A stretch of DNA of 64,000 nt from CAZKWG01 sp964615375 (GTDB taxonomy: Bacteria > Myxococcota_A > UBA796 > CAZKWG01): assembly GCA_964615375.1 (NCBI GenBank), contig CAZTOW010000021.1, positions 62,001 to 126,000 of the forward strand. The letters are read 5' to 3'. Both the position numbers and the translations under genes were made by a program. This document shows, one piece after another, positions 42,826-53,179 of the stretch; position 1 is the stretch's first letter; each line of letters opens with the position of its first letter. The notes below the pieces were generated by a model. It made no database searches and had not been told where the DNA came from. It was given only the letters and a program-made list of their open reading frames with translations.

Positions 42826-43323
42826 ATGCATCCCCAGCCCCAGCCCCGCGTCCCGTTCCAACCTGCCGACCTGCGCTTCCTGCTGCTCCTGCCCGTGACC
42901 CGCATGGACTACGGGCCGTTCAGCTTCGACCCGCTGGAGAAGCTCATCGGCCAGCCCGTGGAGCGCGTCCTGTCCAGCCTCATGACCGGGCCGAGGACCC
43001 GGCGCGCGGCGGCCGGCACGCCCGGCGTCGAGGTCTACCCCCTGCGCCTGCCCGTCGGCGAGGGCGCCGCCGTGCCGCTGGGCGCGCTCGGCGAGCTGGG
43101 CTTCTTCAACGAGCGCGGGCTGCTCAAGCTCACCGTGCCCGCCCAGGCCGGCGCCTGGCTGGCCGAGCGGCTGGGCGATGCGCTGGTCGCGGGGCCGACG
43201 GACGGGGTGGGGATGGACCGGAGGAGCAGAGTGAAGATCGTGTGGGTGAAGCTACGGCCGGGGTTCAAGGCCGGCCTCCCGATTACAGGATTTGGGGAAG
43301 TTGGAGTCGAGGTGAGCACGTAG
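42826..43323 (+). CDS. hypothetical protein, rightward operon
   Basis: A 165-residue protein of unknown function. GAGGA lies four bases upstream of the ATG. It starts MHPQPQPRVPFQPADLRFLLLLPVTRMDYG and contains strands (VEVYPLRLPVGEG, RVKIVWVKLRPG) around a helical section (AGAWLAERLGDALVAG). No signal peptide; the LLLL segment near residue 20 is short and bounded by charged residues. It is the last gene of the rightward operon before the convergent CHAT gene, whose stop is 55 bp away. Confidence 0.7.
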   Translation: MHPQPQPRVPFQPADLRFLLLLPVTRMDYGPFSFDPLEKLIGQPVERVLSSLMTGPRTRRAAAGTPGVEVYPLRLPVGEGAAVPLGALGELGFFNERGLLKLTVPAQAGAWLAERLGDALVAGPTDGVGMDRRSRVKIVWVKLRPGFKAGLPITGFGEVGVEVST

Positions 43324-43378
43324 CCGACTCAGCACCGCGAGTTTCAACACACCTCACTCGCGGCAACGGTGCCGTTGC

Positions 43379-46300
43379 TTACCCACGTTCCAATCCGACC
43401 AAGCTGAGAAGCGGATCACCATATACGGTCATGGAAGCCCAATCCCGAGGATGGCTATATAGGTGCCGGACTGCTTGGTTGGCCCTATGAACAGCTTCTA
43501 AGAGCGACTGCCCAGATTCCCAGCCAGGCAAGAACGCCTCAACCCAATATCCGACCACTACAGCATCAATAGGCCATCGGCTTGCAACCACCGCCCTAAC
43601 ACCCCTATCCACTAGATCCCTGGACAGTCCTACCGTCTGAAGGGTGCCGTGAACCGAGTCAAGCCTTCCAGCACTACAGACGAGCAGCAATACAAGAGCT
43701 GCCGGAGCAATCCTGCGCGCCAGATCAGTCGGCCGATAAGCGTTGCCGGCACCATCCCGTACCGTAGCCAAGAAGTGAGAGTCCGAATCCACATGGCCGT
43801 GCCCAACAACCATAGCAACTTCGGTCAATTTGCCCTTTGAGAATGGCACACCATCCAGCTTGAATCCATACGGTTCTACGACCTGAGGAATTCTATCTGC
43901 CAGTATTGAGAGCGCGTCATTGCGTGCATCCGTCTCCGTGCCGAAGGTATCTGAGGGTAGCAGCCAAGCCCAGCGCTCACCTCGTTCAACACGAGCTCCA
44001 GTCGCACTCGACCTGAGCCACGATAGCGAAGGAACAACGGCGATTGGGCCGTGGTCGGCACCGATTTGCCCATCACGAAGCACAAGCTGCGCCGGAACAT
44101 CGGCGATGCGCGATTCCATGACAAAGACTGAGCCCGTACAACCGTCCATTGGGCGATCGGGAAGCCCGATTCCTGACATGGTTCCTTCCATCGCTACAAG
44201 CCCATCTGGATCCGTGGGATCCATGTCGCGATATCCGACCGGATAACCAATCCGCCATCTACGAACCGCAGACATGCTGAACAACTCGTTAGGCAACACC
44301 TGCGCCGACAATGGCTCGCCGGCAACTGCATGTACCCAGGCTACAGATTCACCAATCACACCGAGCCAATTGACCTCCATGCCAGCAGACACAAGCTGTT
44401 CCATCATATCAAGGGTCTGATCCGGCGAAGACAACATATCAAGTGCCGCGGATCCACTTTCACGACGTAAATCGACCAGCTTCTCGGGCACCTTCTCCAC
44501 TGCTTCGCCTCTGACGGCCTGGGCCTCGTACCCCTGAAGTATCTTGAGCACGACGTCAAACTCCTCGGCCTCAGACTCAACGCCACTTGTTCGCCGAATA
44601 GCAAGGTCTGTCAGCAACTCAATGGTCGTTATGGCCTCAACAGGCTGATTGTTCTCCACCGCATGTCTGAGCACTCCACTAGCCAGAAGTCGAAACTCGA
44701 CCATATCCGAAACCAGGTCCTCAGCATAGAATGCTCTGGAGGCTATCCGAGCCCGCTTAAGCAAGTCATCAACTCCGACCTTCTCTGCCGCAAGTTGCCG
44801 AATCCTACCTGCGACATCTCCTGGTAATACTGCGAGTGCCCGCTCAAACGCACCAACAGCTTTAACAGGCAAGCCAATGGCAAATATCTTCGCAAACCGT
44901 ATCAATTGTGCATGCATATGAAGCGGTACCGTTAGTGTTTCTCCCATACTAAACTGACGCTCGATTTCGTCCGTTGTCTCGCCTATCAACTCCGCAAACG
45001 CCAGCCCCAGGGCGTCATGACTCTCAAACGAAGACACATTAGACATAAGCAACTGTGCTCTAACCAGAACGGCAAGCCATTGCATGCGCGACGCCTCCGA
45101 GCTGGGATCGGGGAGAATAGCAATACACTGACTCACCTCGTCAAGGGCATTACCTAATGCCCCAATTTCTCGAAATGCTCGAATCCTAAGATGACAAATG
45201 TCGAATGCGTCGCGTGCGCGAAGGCTTTTGAGACCCTCGAACTGAAGTAGGGAGTGCAGGCATGACAGTCCGACAAGCGCCTCATGGAGAGAGTGACATC
45301 GCAAATAGATATCGCTGAAGCCGAGCCATGCACGGATGCGAGTAAGAATCGAAGCACCCATAGCGCTTCTCAGAATATGCTCAGCCAGGTTTCTCGCCTC
45401 CTGGAAAAGACCTGCAACCGCAAACCCCTGCGCCACTAGAAGGGTAGCTTCCAGTACCTCCAATGCCCCTTCCTGCGGGTCTTCATGGGAGGTGACTACC
45501 AAATCCATCGTAACTCGGAGCAGAATCAAGATCGGTCGGATGTCGTCCGGCCCACTGATGAAGTTTGCAACCATGTTTTGTAGCATTACGATTGCTCTAT
45601 CAGCTAGGGCACGAGGCGGCTTATCGAGAAGCTGTCTGGGAATCCGCGAAGGCACCAATAGTCCACTGACGTTCCCTTCGGTGGCGTATGCATTCATGAA
45701 TCGCATTAAGTCGTCGTCACTTGCCTCGATATCGGATGCAACATGTGGAGGCGCTATGTCATTGGCCTTGGGAAGTGCCTCAAGGGGGGGAGGAGTTGTA
45801 AATGGAATCAGAAGAGTCATAGCTTGTCCAATATGTCCGACGCGCGCGGGGTCGAGGACCTTGGTTGCCCGGACACGGAGATCGCCGCTACCGGGAAAGC
45901 GTGAAACCTGAGCGATTAGATCATGAACTAACGTCTCCAGCAACTCGGGAGGAGTGTCTTCCGCCAGCATCGCCTTATCAATGATATCGATAAGAGCCCG
46001 TGCCCGATCTTCTGATATTGATTCCGTCTTGGTCGAGATTATGTCATATGCTATGTTGATTTCGCGCCGCTCCAAGGCACACCAACAAAGCACTCTTGCA
46101 GCACTATCTCGGAACGATGGTGCCTGCTCAGATATGGAAGTCCAATATTCCGTCTCAGAGAGTTGGCCGGTCTCTAGTTTACTTCGTGCCACGGCTGCGT
46201 TCACGAACTGGCGATCATCGTACTCGAGTTCTGACCGTTCAGCTATATTCAGCACCTCACCCCATTGCTCGCCCTCTAGCGCAGCATGGAATCGGAGATG

Positions 46301-47407
46301 TCTCGTATATGGCGCCTCGGGGTATCGACTCAATAGACGCGCCATTGCCAATGTCATTAGGTTTGTATCAGCTAGATTTTCGGCAAGTTGATGCGCAATT
46401 CTAAGCAGATGCGCATCGTCATCGGCATTTTCAAGCGCCACTCGAACAACTTGCCGCGCGACCTTTACGTGCGTGGCATTCATTGCAACCCGCGCCACAG
46501 ATAACAAGAACGGAGGATAGGGATCAACTAACCACGTTTGAACGTACGGCTCTATAGCCTTCCATGCCAATTGGTGATAGCCTGCCCGTGGGTAGATTTG
46601 CATCCGAATTTGAGCCCTAATGTCGTCGTCGCCGATGTACGATGATAGACTTTCCTCGAATAGATCTGTTCGACCCAACCTTACAACATCCGTCCATTCC
46701 TGCACTTGATTTTCTGGAAGCGAGTGCCTGAGATTCCTGGCGACGGTGTTTACCCCATCAAACAGGGGAAGAAGCCTTGCTCCCACTTGGCCGCCTTCCT
46801 CTGGAACTTGGTCAACGAGAACGAGTACATAGCAATTGTTTCCCACGGCACGAAGCCCGTTCGCAAGGTACTCAACCCGTGCAATCCATTGGCCTTCGTA
46901 ACTACTAAAGATGACCTGCCCTGTTGGAGACCGATGCATGACCGGGGTCCCTGGTTCCGGAATCACTGTACGTGGCTCCCACGCCGCACCCCGGATAACG
47001 ACAACAGCATCTCCACTTGCTGCACTTCGAAGCACCAATTCAACCTCATCACTCTGCAATGTTGTGGCTATAAACGGTACAATCTGACCAGCAACCCAGC
47101 GCTCAATGGCTGCACGCTCGGCACCCCTTCCTATCTCCAACAGCACCTCGCATACCGCCTGATGTGTTGAATCCCAATTCCAACTTGGAGGCGCGACTAC
47201 CGTGATTCGCTGGAAGTGAGCCGTTAAGCCCTCTTCGGTTTGTCTGCTGAGCAACAATAGGCATGCCAGTATCGCCTCGGCCGTGGGTGCTTCCAAATGC
47301 CGCTCAATCATCCATAGGTCCATCTCGCCAGGTACCGGTGGGTTTCGCTCAAACCACTCTGCCACGTATCGAAACGCGTACAGTCTTTCATCGGCGCGTA
47401 TGCTCAT
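43379..47407 (-). CDS. large CHAT-peptidase protein with helical-repeat N-terminus
   Basis: A 1342-residue cytoplasmic protein. Its codon use is clearly less GC-rich than every neighbour, so it was acquired separately. Residues ~1-180 hold a mixed domain of unknown type. Residues ~200-1000 are helix-turn-helix repeats of TPR or alpha-solenoid character (DNLMTLAMARLLSRYPEAP, ALVGLSCLHSLLQFEGL and many others). The C-terminal ~350 residues are a CHAT (caspase HetF-associated TPR) peptidase: His1203 in VVGHGHVDSD and Cys1244 in LLLVCSAGRLDS form the dyad, followed by the family's VVASRWPID and VYGDPLLSLVG blocks. In known systems CHAT proteases are released by a sensor to cleave target proteins during phage infection. 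The ATG at 47407 has GAGGTGG upstream; a GTG at 47419 is also open. Confidence 0.88.
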   Translation of the reverse strand: MSIRADERLYAFRYVAEWFERNPPVPGEMDLWMIERHLEAPTAEAILACLLLLSRQTEEGLTAHFQRITVVAPPSWNWDSTHQAVCEVLLEIGRGAERAAIERWVAGQIVPFIATTLQSDEVELVLRSAASGDAVVVIRGAAWEPRTVIPEPGTPVMHRSPTGQVIFSSYEGQWIARVEYLANGLRAVGNNCYVLVLVDQVPEEGGQVGARLLPLFDGVNTVARNLRHSLPENQVQEWTDVVRLGRTDLFEESLSSYIGDDDIRAQIRMQIYPRAGYHQLAWKAIEPYVQTWLVDPYPPFLLSVARVAMNATHVKVARQVVRVALENADDDAHLLRIAHQLAENLADTNLMTLAMARLLSRYPEAPYTRHLRFHAALEGEQWGEVLNIAERSELEYDDRQFVNAAVARSKLETGQLSETEYWTSISEQAPSFRDSAARVLCWCALERREINIAYDIISTKTESISEDRARALIDIIDKAMLAEDTPPELLETLVHDLIAQVSRFPGSGDLRVRATKVLDPARVGHIGQAMTLLIPFTTPPPLEALPKANDIAPPHVASDIEASDDDLMRFMNAYATEGNVSGLLVPSRIPRQLLDKPPRALADRAIVMLQNMVANFISGPDDIRPILILLRVTMDLVVTSHEDPQEGALEVLEATLLVAQGFAVAGLFQEARNLAEHILRSAMGASILTRIRAWLGFSDIYLRCHSLHEALVGLSCLHSLLQFEGLKSLRARDAFDICHLRIRAFREIGALGNALDEVSQCIAILPDPSSEASRMQWLAVLVRAQLLMSNVSSFESHDALGLAFAELIGETTDEIERQFSMGETLTVPLHMHAQLIRFAKIFAIGLPVKAVGAFERALAVLPGDVAGRIRQLAAEKVGVDDLLKRARIASRAFYAEDLVSDMVEFRLLASGVLRHAVENNQPVEAITTIELLTDLAIRRTSGVESEAEEFDVVLKILQGYEAQAVRGEAVEKVPEKLVDLRRESGSAALDMLSSPDQTLDMMEQLVSAGMEVNWLGVIGESVAWVHAVAGEPLSAQVLPNELFSMSAVRRWRIGYPVGYRDMDPTDPDGLVAMEGTMSGIGLPDRPMDGCTGSVFVMESRIADVPAQLVLRDGQIGADHGPIAVVPSLSWLRSSATGARVERGERWAWLLPSDTFGTETDARNDALSILADRIPQVVEPYGFKLDGVPFSKGKLTEVAMVVGHGHVDSDSHFLATVRDGAGNAYRPTDLARRIAPAALVLLLVCSAGRLDSVHGTLQTVGLSRDLVDRGVRAVVASRWPIDAVVVGYWVEAFLPGWESGQSLLEAVHRANQAVRHLYSHPRDWASMTVYGDPLLSLVGLERG

Positions 47408-47644
47408 GGTCGATTCCACCTCGTGGTGGCCGCATGCAGGTCAATCATACGCGCAATTGCCACAGGGCCTGCCACGTATGCGTTCGGCATGTGGGTGTGT
47501 CATCCCTTGTTCGTGGTGTTGCTGGACCTGGGTTACACTCGATGGTCCTCGCACTATCAGGTAGGCCGGCCAATGGCAATGGCGTGGTTCAACGATGCCT
47601 GTTAACGACATGGCTACTGCCCTTCCTCACTCCTACCACCGCCC

Positions 47645-49129
47645 ATGCACCCCGACCTCCTCCCCACCATCACCGCCCTCTCCGACGCCCGGCGCACCGC
47701 GACGACGGACGACCACAAGTCCTCGTGGGGCCAGTATTTCACCCCCCCCGAGATCGCCGCCTTCATGGCCTCGAAGGTGCGCATCACGCCGGGCCAGCAC
47801 CTGACGGTGCTCGACCCGGGCGCGGGCTTGGGCATCCTCGGCGCGGCGGTAGCTCGTGTGGCGCTGGCTGCGGGCGCGGGCTCGGTGCGGCTGGTCGCGG
47901 TCGAGGCCGAGCCCGAGACGCGCGCGCTTCTGCAGCGGTCGATGGCGGTCGCCGGGCTCCAGCTCGGCTCGGCCTTTCAGCCCCAGGTTCGCGGCGAGGA
48001 CTTCCTTGACCTGCACCAGCCGCGCATCGGCGTCGCGCCCTTGCCGGCCTTCGACGTGGTGATCGCGAACCCGCCGTACTTCAAGATGTCGCCGACCGAG
48101 GTGCGCGGCGGGGACGCGCCGAACGCCTACGCGCGCTTCATGGAGGTGGCCGCCCACGTCCTGCGCCCCGGCGGCCAGCTCCTGTTCATCGTGCCGCGCA
48201 GCTTCGCCTCGGGCTACTACTACCAGCGCTTCCGCCGCCGCTTTCACGCGGGCATGGCGCTGGAGTCGGTCCACCTGTTCGACTCGCGGCGCGACGCCTT
48301 CAGCGACGATGAGGTGCTGCAGGAGAACATCATCGTCGCCTACCGCAAGGGCGGGGCGCCCGGCGCGACTATCGAGATCAGCAGTTCGGCCGGCGTGTCG
48401 GACCTCGACCAGCGGCGCAGCTTCGAGGCGCCGCGCGAGCTGGTGTTTCTCCCGCGCGATCCGGCTGGCGTGCTCTACCTGCCTGCCGGCCCCGAGGACG
48501 CGGCGACCATGCGCACGGTCCAGGCGTGGCCGGCGCGTCTGTCCACCCTCGGCCTGGACATCTCGACAGGGCCGGTCGTGCCCTTCCGCACTGACGCCAT
48601 GCGGCGCGACGCGGACGTGGATACGGCGCCCCTGCTCTGGATGCAGCACGTCCGCGCCGGAGAGGTGCGCTGGCCGCTCGGAGCCGGGTTCCGCAAGACC
48701 GAGCACATCCGCCTGGACGCGGGAGACAAGCTGCTGGTCCCGAACCGCACCTATGTCCTCATGCGGCGCTTCTCGGCGAAGGAGGAGGCGCGGCGGCTGA
48801 CCGTGGCGGTGCTCGACCAGGGCAGGCTCCCCGGCGCGTCGCTCGGACTGGAGAACCACCTGAACTTCATCCATCGCCCCGGCGGCGACCTGGATCCGCG
48901 CCTGGCGTGGGGGCTCGGCGCCCTGCTCGGGAGCACGCTCATCGACGACTACTTCCGCATCCAGAGCGGCAACACGCAGGTCAGCGCGACCGAGATCCGC
49001 GCCCTGCCCTTGCCTGGCCGCGCGATCCTGGAGCGGCTGGGCGACGCCGTGCGCTCGGCCGGCGCGGACGTGATCGGACACCCGGATCGCGTCGACGCGA
49101 TCGTCATGGGAGCGCTGCTCGATGCCTGA
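47645..49129 (+). CDS. N6-adenine DNA methyltransferase, BsuBI/PstI type
   Basis: A 494-residue gamma-type adenine methyltransferase. Order of motifs: motif X-like GQYFTPPEIAAFMASK, motif I VLDPGAGLGILG (Asp57), a VAVEAEPE acidic loop, and motif IV with Asn142 in IANPPYFKMS, the catalytic NPPY. The C-terminal half is the target-recognition region (LDISTGPVVPFR, WMQHVRAGEVRW, KTEHIRLDAG). This layout and the pairing with the next gene match M.PstI/M.BsuBI, which methylate adenine in CTGCAG. It protects the host from the downstream endonuclease. The gene overlaps the endonuclease start by 8 bp. Specificity is inferred from the partner family. Confidence 0.85.
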   Translation: MHPDLLPTITALSDARRTATTDDHKSSWGQYFTPPEIAAFMASKVRITPGQHLTVLDPGAGLGILGAAVARVALAAGAGSVRLVAVEAEPETRALLQRSMAVAGLQLGSAFQPQVRGEDFLDLHQPRIGVAPLPAFDVVIANPPYFKMSPTEVRGGDAPNAYARFMEVAAHVLRPGGQLLFIVPRSFASGYYYQRFRRRFHAGMALESVHLFDSRRDAFSDDEVLQENIIVAYRKGGAPGATIEISSSAGVSDLDQRRSFEAPRELVFLPRDPAGVLYLPAGPEDAATMRTVQAWPARLSTLGLDISTGPVVPFRTDAMRRDADVDTAPLLWMQHVRAGEVRWPLGAGFRKTEHIRLDAGDKLLVPNRTYVLMRRFSAKEEARRLTVAVLDQGRLPGASLGLENHLNFIHRPGGDLDPRLAWGLGALLGSTLIDDYFRIQSGNTQVSATEIRALPLPGRAILERLGDAVRSAGADVIGHPDRVDAIVMGALLDA

Positions 49130-50090
49130 TCTCGACCTGGAGCCGCTTCGCAGGCAGCGTATCGACGAGGCCATCGCCCTGCTCCGCGCCGCCGGACTCC
49201 CGCGCGAGCAGCAGAACGAGCGCTCGGCGCTCACCCTGCTCGGGCTCCTCGACCTTCGCCCAACGGCGAGCTGGTCCTCGGCGACCGCGCCGATGCGCGG
49301 GATCACGCAGCTCATGGACTTCTTTCGCGACGCCTATGGCAAGGGCTACGCGCCCAACACACGCGAGACGGTGCGGCGCTTCACCATGCACCAGTTCGTC
49401 GCGGCTGGGCTGGCGGTTGAGAACCCGGACAAGCCCGGTCGCCCGGTCAACAGCCCGAAGTGGTGTTACCAGGTGAGCCCCGCCGCGCTGGAGCTGGTGC
49501 GCGCCGTAGGCGCGAAGACCTGGGATGCCGCCCTGGCGCGCTTCCTGGCCCAGGTCGGGAGCCTGCGCGAGCGCTACGCGGGTGAGCGTGAGCAGCAGAA
49601 GATCGCCGTCCAGCTCCCCTCCGGTGAGGGCACGATCCGCCTGACGCCCGGTGGCCAGAATCCGCTGATCAAGGCCATCCTGGAGGAGTTCTGTCCTCGC
49701 TTCACGCCTGGCGCGGCAGTGCTGTACGTCGGCGACGCGGGCGAGAAGTGGGCCGTCTTCGATCAGCCCCAGCTCGCCGCGCTCGGCGTGGTCGTGGACA
49801 GCCACGGCAAGATGCCCGATGTCGTGGTCTACCAGCAGGACAGGGGCTGGCTCGTGCTCGTGGAGGCCGTGACCAGCCACGGGCCGGTGAATCCCAAGCG
49901 CGTCGAGGAGCTGCGCGCGCTGTTCAAGGGCGCCACGGCGGGCCTCGTGTTCGTTACTGCCTTCGAGAGCCGCCAGGCGCTCGGCCGCTACCTGGGCGAC
50001 ATCTCCTGGGAGACCGAGGTGTGGCTCGCGGACGCGCCGAGCCACATGGTTCACTTCGACGGGCAGCGGTATCTTGGACCCTATGCATGA
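49122..50090 (+). CDS. BsuBI/PstI family type II restriction endonuclease
   Basis: A 322-residue protein matching the BsuBI/PstI restriction endonuclease family. The N-terminal ~150 residues are a winged-helix-like region (FRDAYGKGYAPNTRETVRRFTMHQFVAAGLA, NSPKWCYQVSP). The C-terminal domain is the PD-(D/E)XK-like nuclease, with the conserved strand LVLVEAVTSHGPVNPKR (Glu248) and the preceding VVVDSHGKMPDVVVYQ. Enzymes of this family cut CTGCAG leaving a 3' overhang. Length is normal and the frame intact. The 8-bp overlap with the methyltransferase gene couples their synthesis so that protection and cutting stay balanced. Confidence 0.88.
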   Translation: MPDLDLEPLRRQRIDEAIALLRAAGLPREQQNERSALTLLGLLDLRPTASWSSATAPMRGITQLMDFFRDAYGKGYAPNTRETVRRFTMHQFVAAGLAVENPDKPGRPVNSPKWCYQVSPAALELVRAVGAKTWDAALARFLAQVGSLRERYAGEREQQKIAVQLPSGEGTIRLTPGGQNPLIKAILEEFCPRFTPGAAVLYVGDAGEKWAVFDQPQLAALGVVVDSHGKMPDVVVYQQDRGWLVLVEAVTSHGPVNPKRVEELRALFKGATAGLVFVTAFESRQALGRYLGDISWETEVWLADAPSHMVHFDGQRYLGPYA

Positions 50091-50138
50091 AGGCCGACGG
50101 GCGGAGCGCCTCTCGACGCCCGACCCGTCAAGCTGGAC

Positions 50139-50717
50139 CTACACCCCGCCCACCATCGCCTCAGCATGCCGCGCCAACGTCTCCAGGTTCCCTGTGTCCA
50201 GGCGCGGCAGGTGCTCGACGATCTGGCCGACCAGCGTGCGCCGCCGGCTGTAGCCGCGCACGCCGCGGGTCCGCACCCCGGCGATGTAGGGCGCGCGCGT
50301 CGCGCTCGCGCCGGGCCGACGCAGCCCCGTCGCCAGCGGATCCACCTCGTCCATCGGCAGCGGGAAGGCCCGCCGCCAGACGCGGAGCGCCTCCTCGACC
50401 ACCAGCGCGCTGAGCTGGCGCCAGATCTCGAAGGCGCGCCGCTCGTCAGGGGCGACGACCCAGATCAGCCCGGCGGACTTCTGGCGCTGAAGCTCCTCTT
50501 CGGCCGCCGCCTCGGGGTTCGTGGGCGGCGTCTCGGCCTCCTCGCGGAAGTAGCGGACGAGCTGATCGCGCAGGTTCTCTTCGGCCTGCGCGGCGTTGGC
50601 GCCGAGCGCCATCGGGGGGTTGATCGTGGACAGCCATGCGCACCACAGGAAGGACCCGGCGCGCGAAGGCGTCGGAGGTGCGCTACAATCATCACAGCGG
50701 AGGATGTTCTCGTTCAT
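50139..50717 (-). CDS. hypothetical protein with N-terminal Cys pair
   Basis: A 192-residue protein read from MNENILRCDDCSAPP, chosen because AAGGA lies seven bases before the ATG. The ILRCDDCS pair at the N-terminus looks like half a zinc finger or a metal site. A helical middle (AQAEENLRDQLVRYFREEAE, AAAEEELQRQKSA) leads to a strand (GLIWVVAPDERRAFEIWRQL) and a basic C-terminal stretch (RTRGVRGYSRRRTLVGQIVEHL). No family was recognised. It is convergent with the restriction gene and could be an accessory or regulatory gene of the island. Confidence 0.62.
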   Translation of the reverse strand: MNENILRCDDCSAPPTPSRAGSFLWCAWLSTINPPMALGANAAQAEENLRDQLVRYFREEAETPPTNPEAAAEEELQRQKSAGLIWVVAPDERRAFEIWRQLSALVVEEALRVWRRAFPLPMDEVDPLATGLRRPGASATRAPYIAGVRTRGVRGYSRRRTLVGQIVEHLPRLDTGNLETLARHAEAMVGGV

Positions 50718-51087
50718 CTGGTCATCCTTCGTCAGGGTGGGTCGGAGGTGGCACTCCGGCCCGCCCGCTTCGGCTTCCATGGAGTCCACCGAGGTCGGAA
50801 GCACATCCTCGGCGGTGATCGTCCGACACCGGACGCTCAAAGAGCGGTGTTCAGAGTTGACATAACTGCCATCGGGAAGGCAAGGAAAAGATGGCGGTGG
50901 ATCGCGATCCGCGATGAACCAACACTTTTCGATGATGCGGTCATCTGCTCGCGTCGCTCGCCGAGTTGCGCGCGGTGCTCTGGTGCGGTCAACGGGCGCG
51001 GCGAGGATGGCGCGTCCCTCGCGGCGCGTCCGTAAGCGGACATAATTTGGTCCTTGTCGCTCGCGTATCTCAACCGATTCTAGTATC
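50718..51087. other. 370-bp intergenic region
   Basis: This gap lies between the divergent hypothetical gene and the sigma-54 activator. It contains a TAGTAT hexamer (51081-51086) that could be a -10 box for the activator, with no good -35 at the right distance. No terminator, repeat or small gene was recognised. Confidence 0.45.
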
Positions 51088-52239
<1,152 letters not shown>

Positions 52240-52461
52240 GCGGACTAGTCCCGTTACCATCGGAGAACGGTCTTTTACATCATCCCATAGACGTGGTGGT
52301 AAGCAGTCGGCGATGTGCTGAGCTGCACGGATGTCGTGTTGAACGATGCCGTAGGTTCTGCAACAATCCAACCATTGAGGGGTCACAAGGAAGTCATGGA
52401 AACCCACATCGGGGGCATGTCTCCCCGCTCACCGTTGATTCGCCGGGAAGGGCAGTAAGCC

Positions 52462-52983
52462 ATGTCCCGGCGAACTCAACGAACGAAAGGTTCGACTGCG
52501 TTCAAGAGGACCACGAGCAACAGCAATCCCGCCTCGCTCAAGACCGCTTCTCCAGGTACAAGAGGAGATGCGCAACTGGCTCAGAACGCAGAGGTTCTTC
52601 CTGTTCCGTTTAGTTCGCCCTTGCGAGGGGACGCCCCCTCGCTGGTCACTACTCCTGATGGTGGCCGAGTAGCAGCAGATGTCCTTCGGGGACTATCTGT
52701 GAGTGGTTCAACGGTCTCGTTGACCGTCACGATACACGGTAACGTCGTCGTCGGCCCGCCTGGAACATGTCTCTGTCACAACCCAATGGGGACACCAGGT
52801 GCAGCATGCCCGCAGGCCGAAGCGCCCACGGGTGGAGTTTCGCAACGTGCCAAGAGCGCCGTCGACCTGACGGCCAAACTGAGCACAATCCTCAACCTCG
52901 TCCTAACGCACTCCTCTGGAGTCGCTCGCACTCTGGCCAATTGGCTCGCCCGCATCGCGCAGGTTGGAGCCTTCTTCGTCTAA
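52462..52983 (+). CDS. hypothetical protein, less GC-rich
   Basis: A 173-residue open frame with GGGAAGGG before its ATG and a perfect terminator 150 bp after its stop. The N-terminus is Ser/Thr-rich and basic (MSRRTQRTKGSTAFKRTTSNSNP); the middle has strands (GGRVAADVLRGLSVSGSTVSLTVTIHGNVVVG), then two cysteines (GTCLCHNP, AACPQ) and a C-terminal helix (SAVDLTAKLSTILNLVLTH). No family recognised. Base composition differs from neighbouring genes, hinting at separate acquisition. It may be a real small gene; the coding signal is moderate. Confidence 0.5.
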   Translation: MSRRTQRTKGSTAFKRTTSNSNPASLKTASPGTRGDAQLAQNAEVLPVPFSSPLRGDAPSLVTTPDGGRVAADVLRGLSVSGSTVSLTVTIHGNVVVGPPGTCLCHNPMGTPGAACPQAEAPTGGVSQRAKSAVDLTAKLSTILNLVLTHSSGVARTLANWLARIAQVGAFFV

Positions 52984-53132
52984 GCTCGCTTCGCGCTTCG
53001 AGATCGCTTCGATTGCCGTCAACACGCAGATGTTCGACGGCGGATGTGACGAAACGCAGCCCCTTGGCTCCGCTTTCGCGACGTGCAGTTAGTCCGATCG
53101 CGCAGGACCGCGAGGTCGGCAAGTGATAACCA

Positions 53133-53175
53133 GGGGGAGACGAGTGGGCCCGCTCGTCTCCCCCGTCGCTTTTTT
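53133..53175 (+). terminator. strong rho-independent terminator
   Basis: A near-perfect hairpin with stem GGGGGAGACGAG / CTCGTCTCCCCC (53133-53164, loop TGGGCCCG) is followed by GTCGC and six T residues (53170-53175). The T run is on the plus strand, so it ends transcripts from the left, most likely the 52462-52983 gene. It also lies just past the stop of recombinase 2, where the stem would fold in that transcript too but without a U run. Confidence 0.85.
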
Positions 53176-53179
53176 CGGG

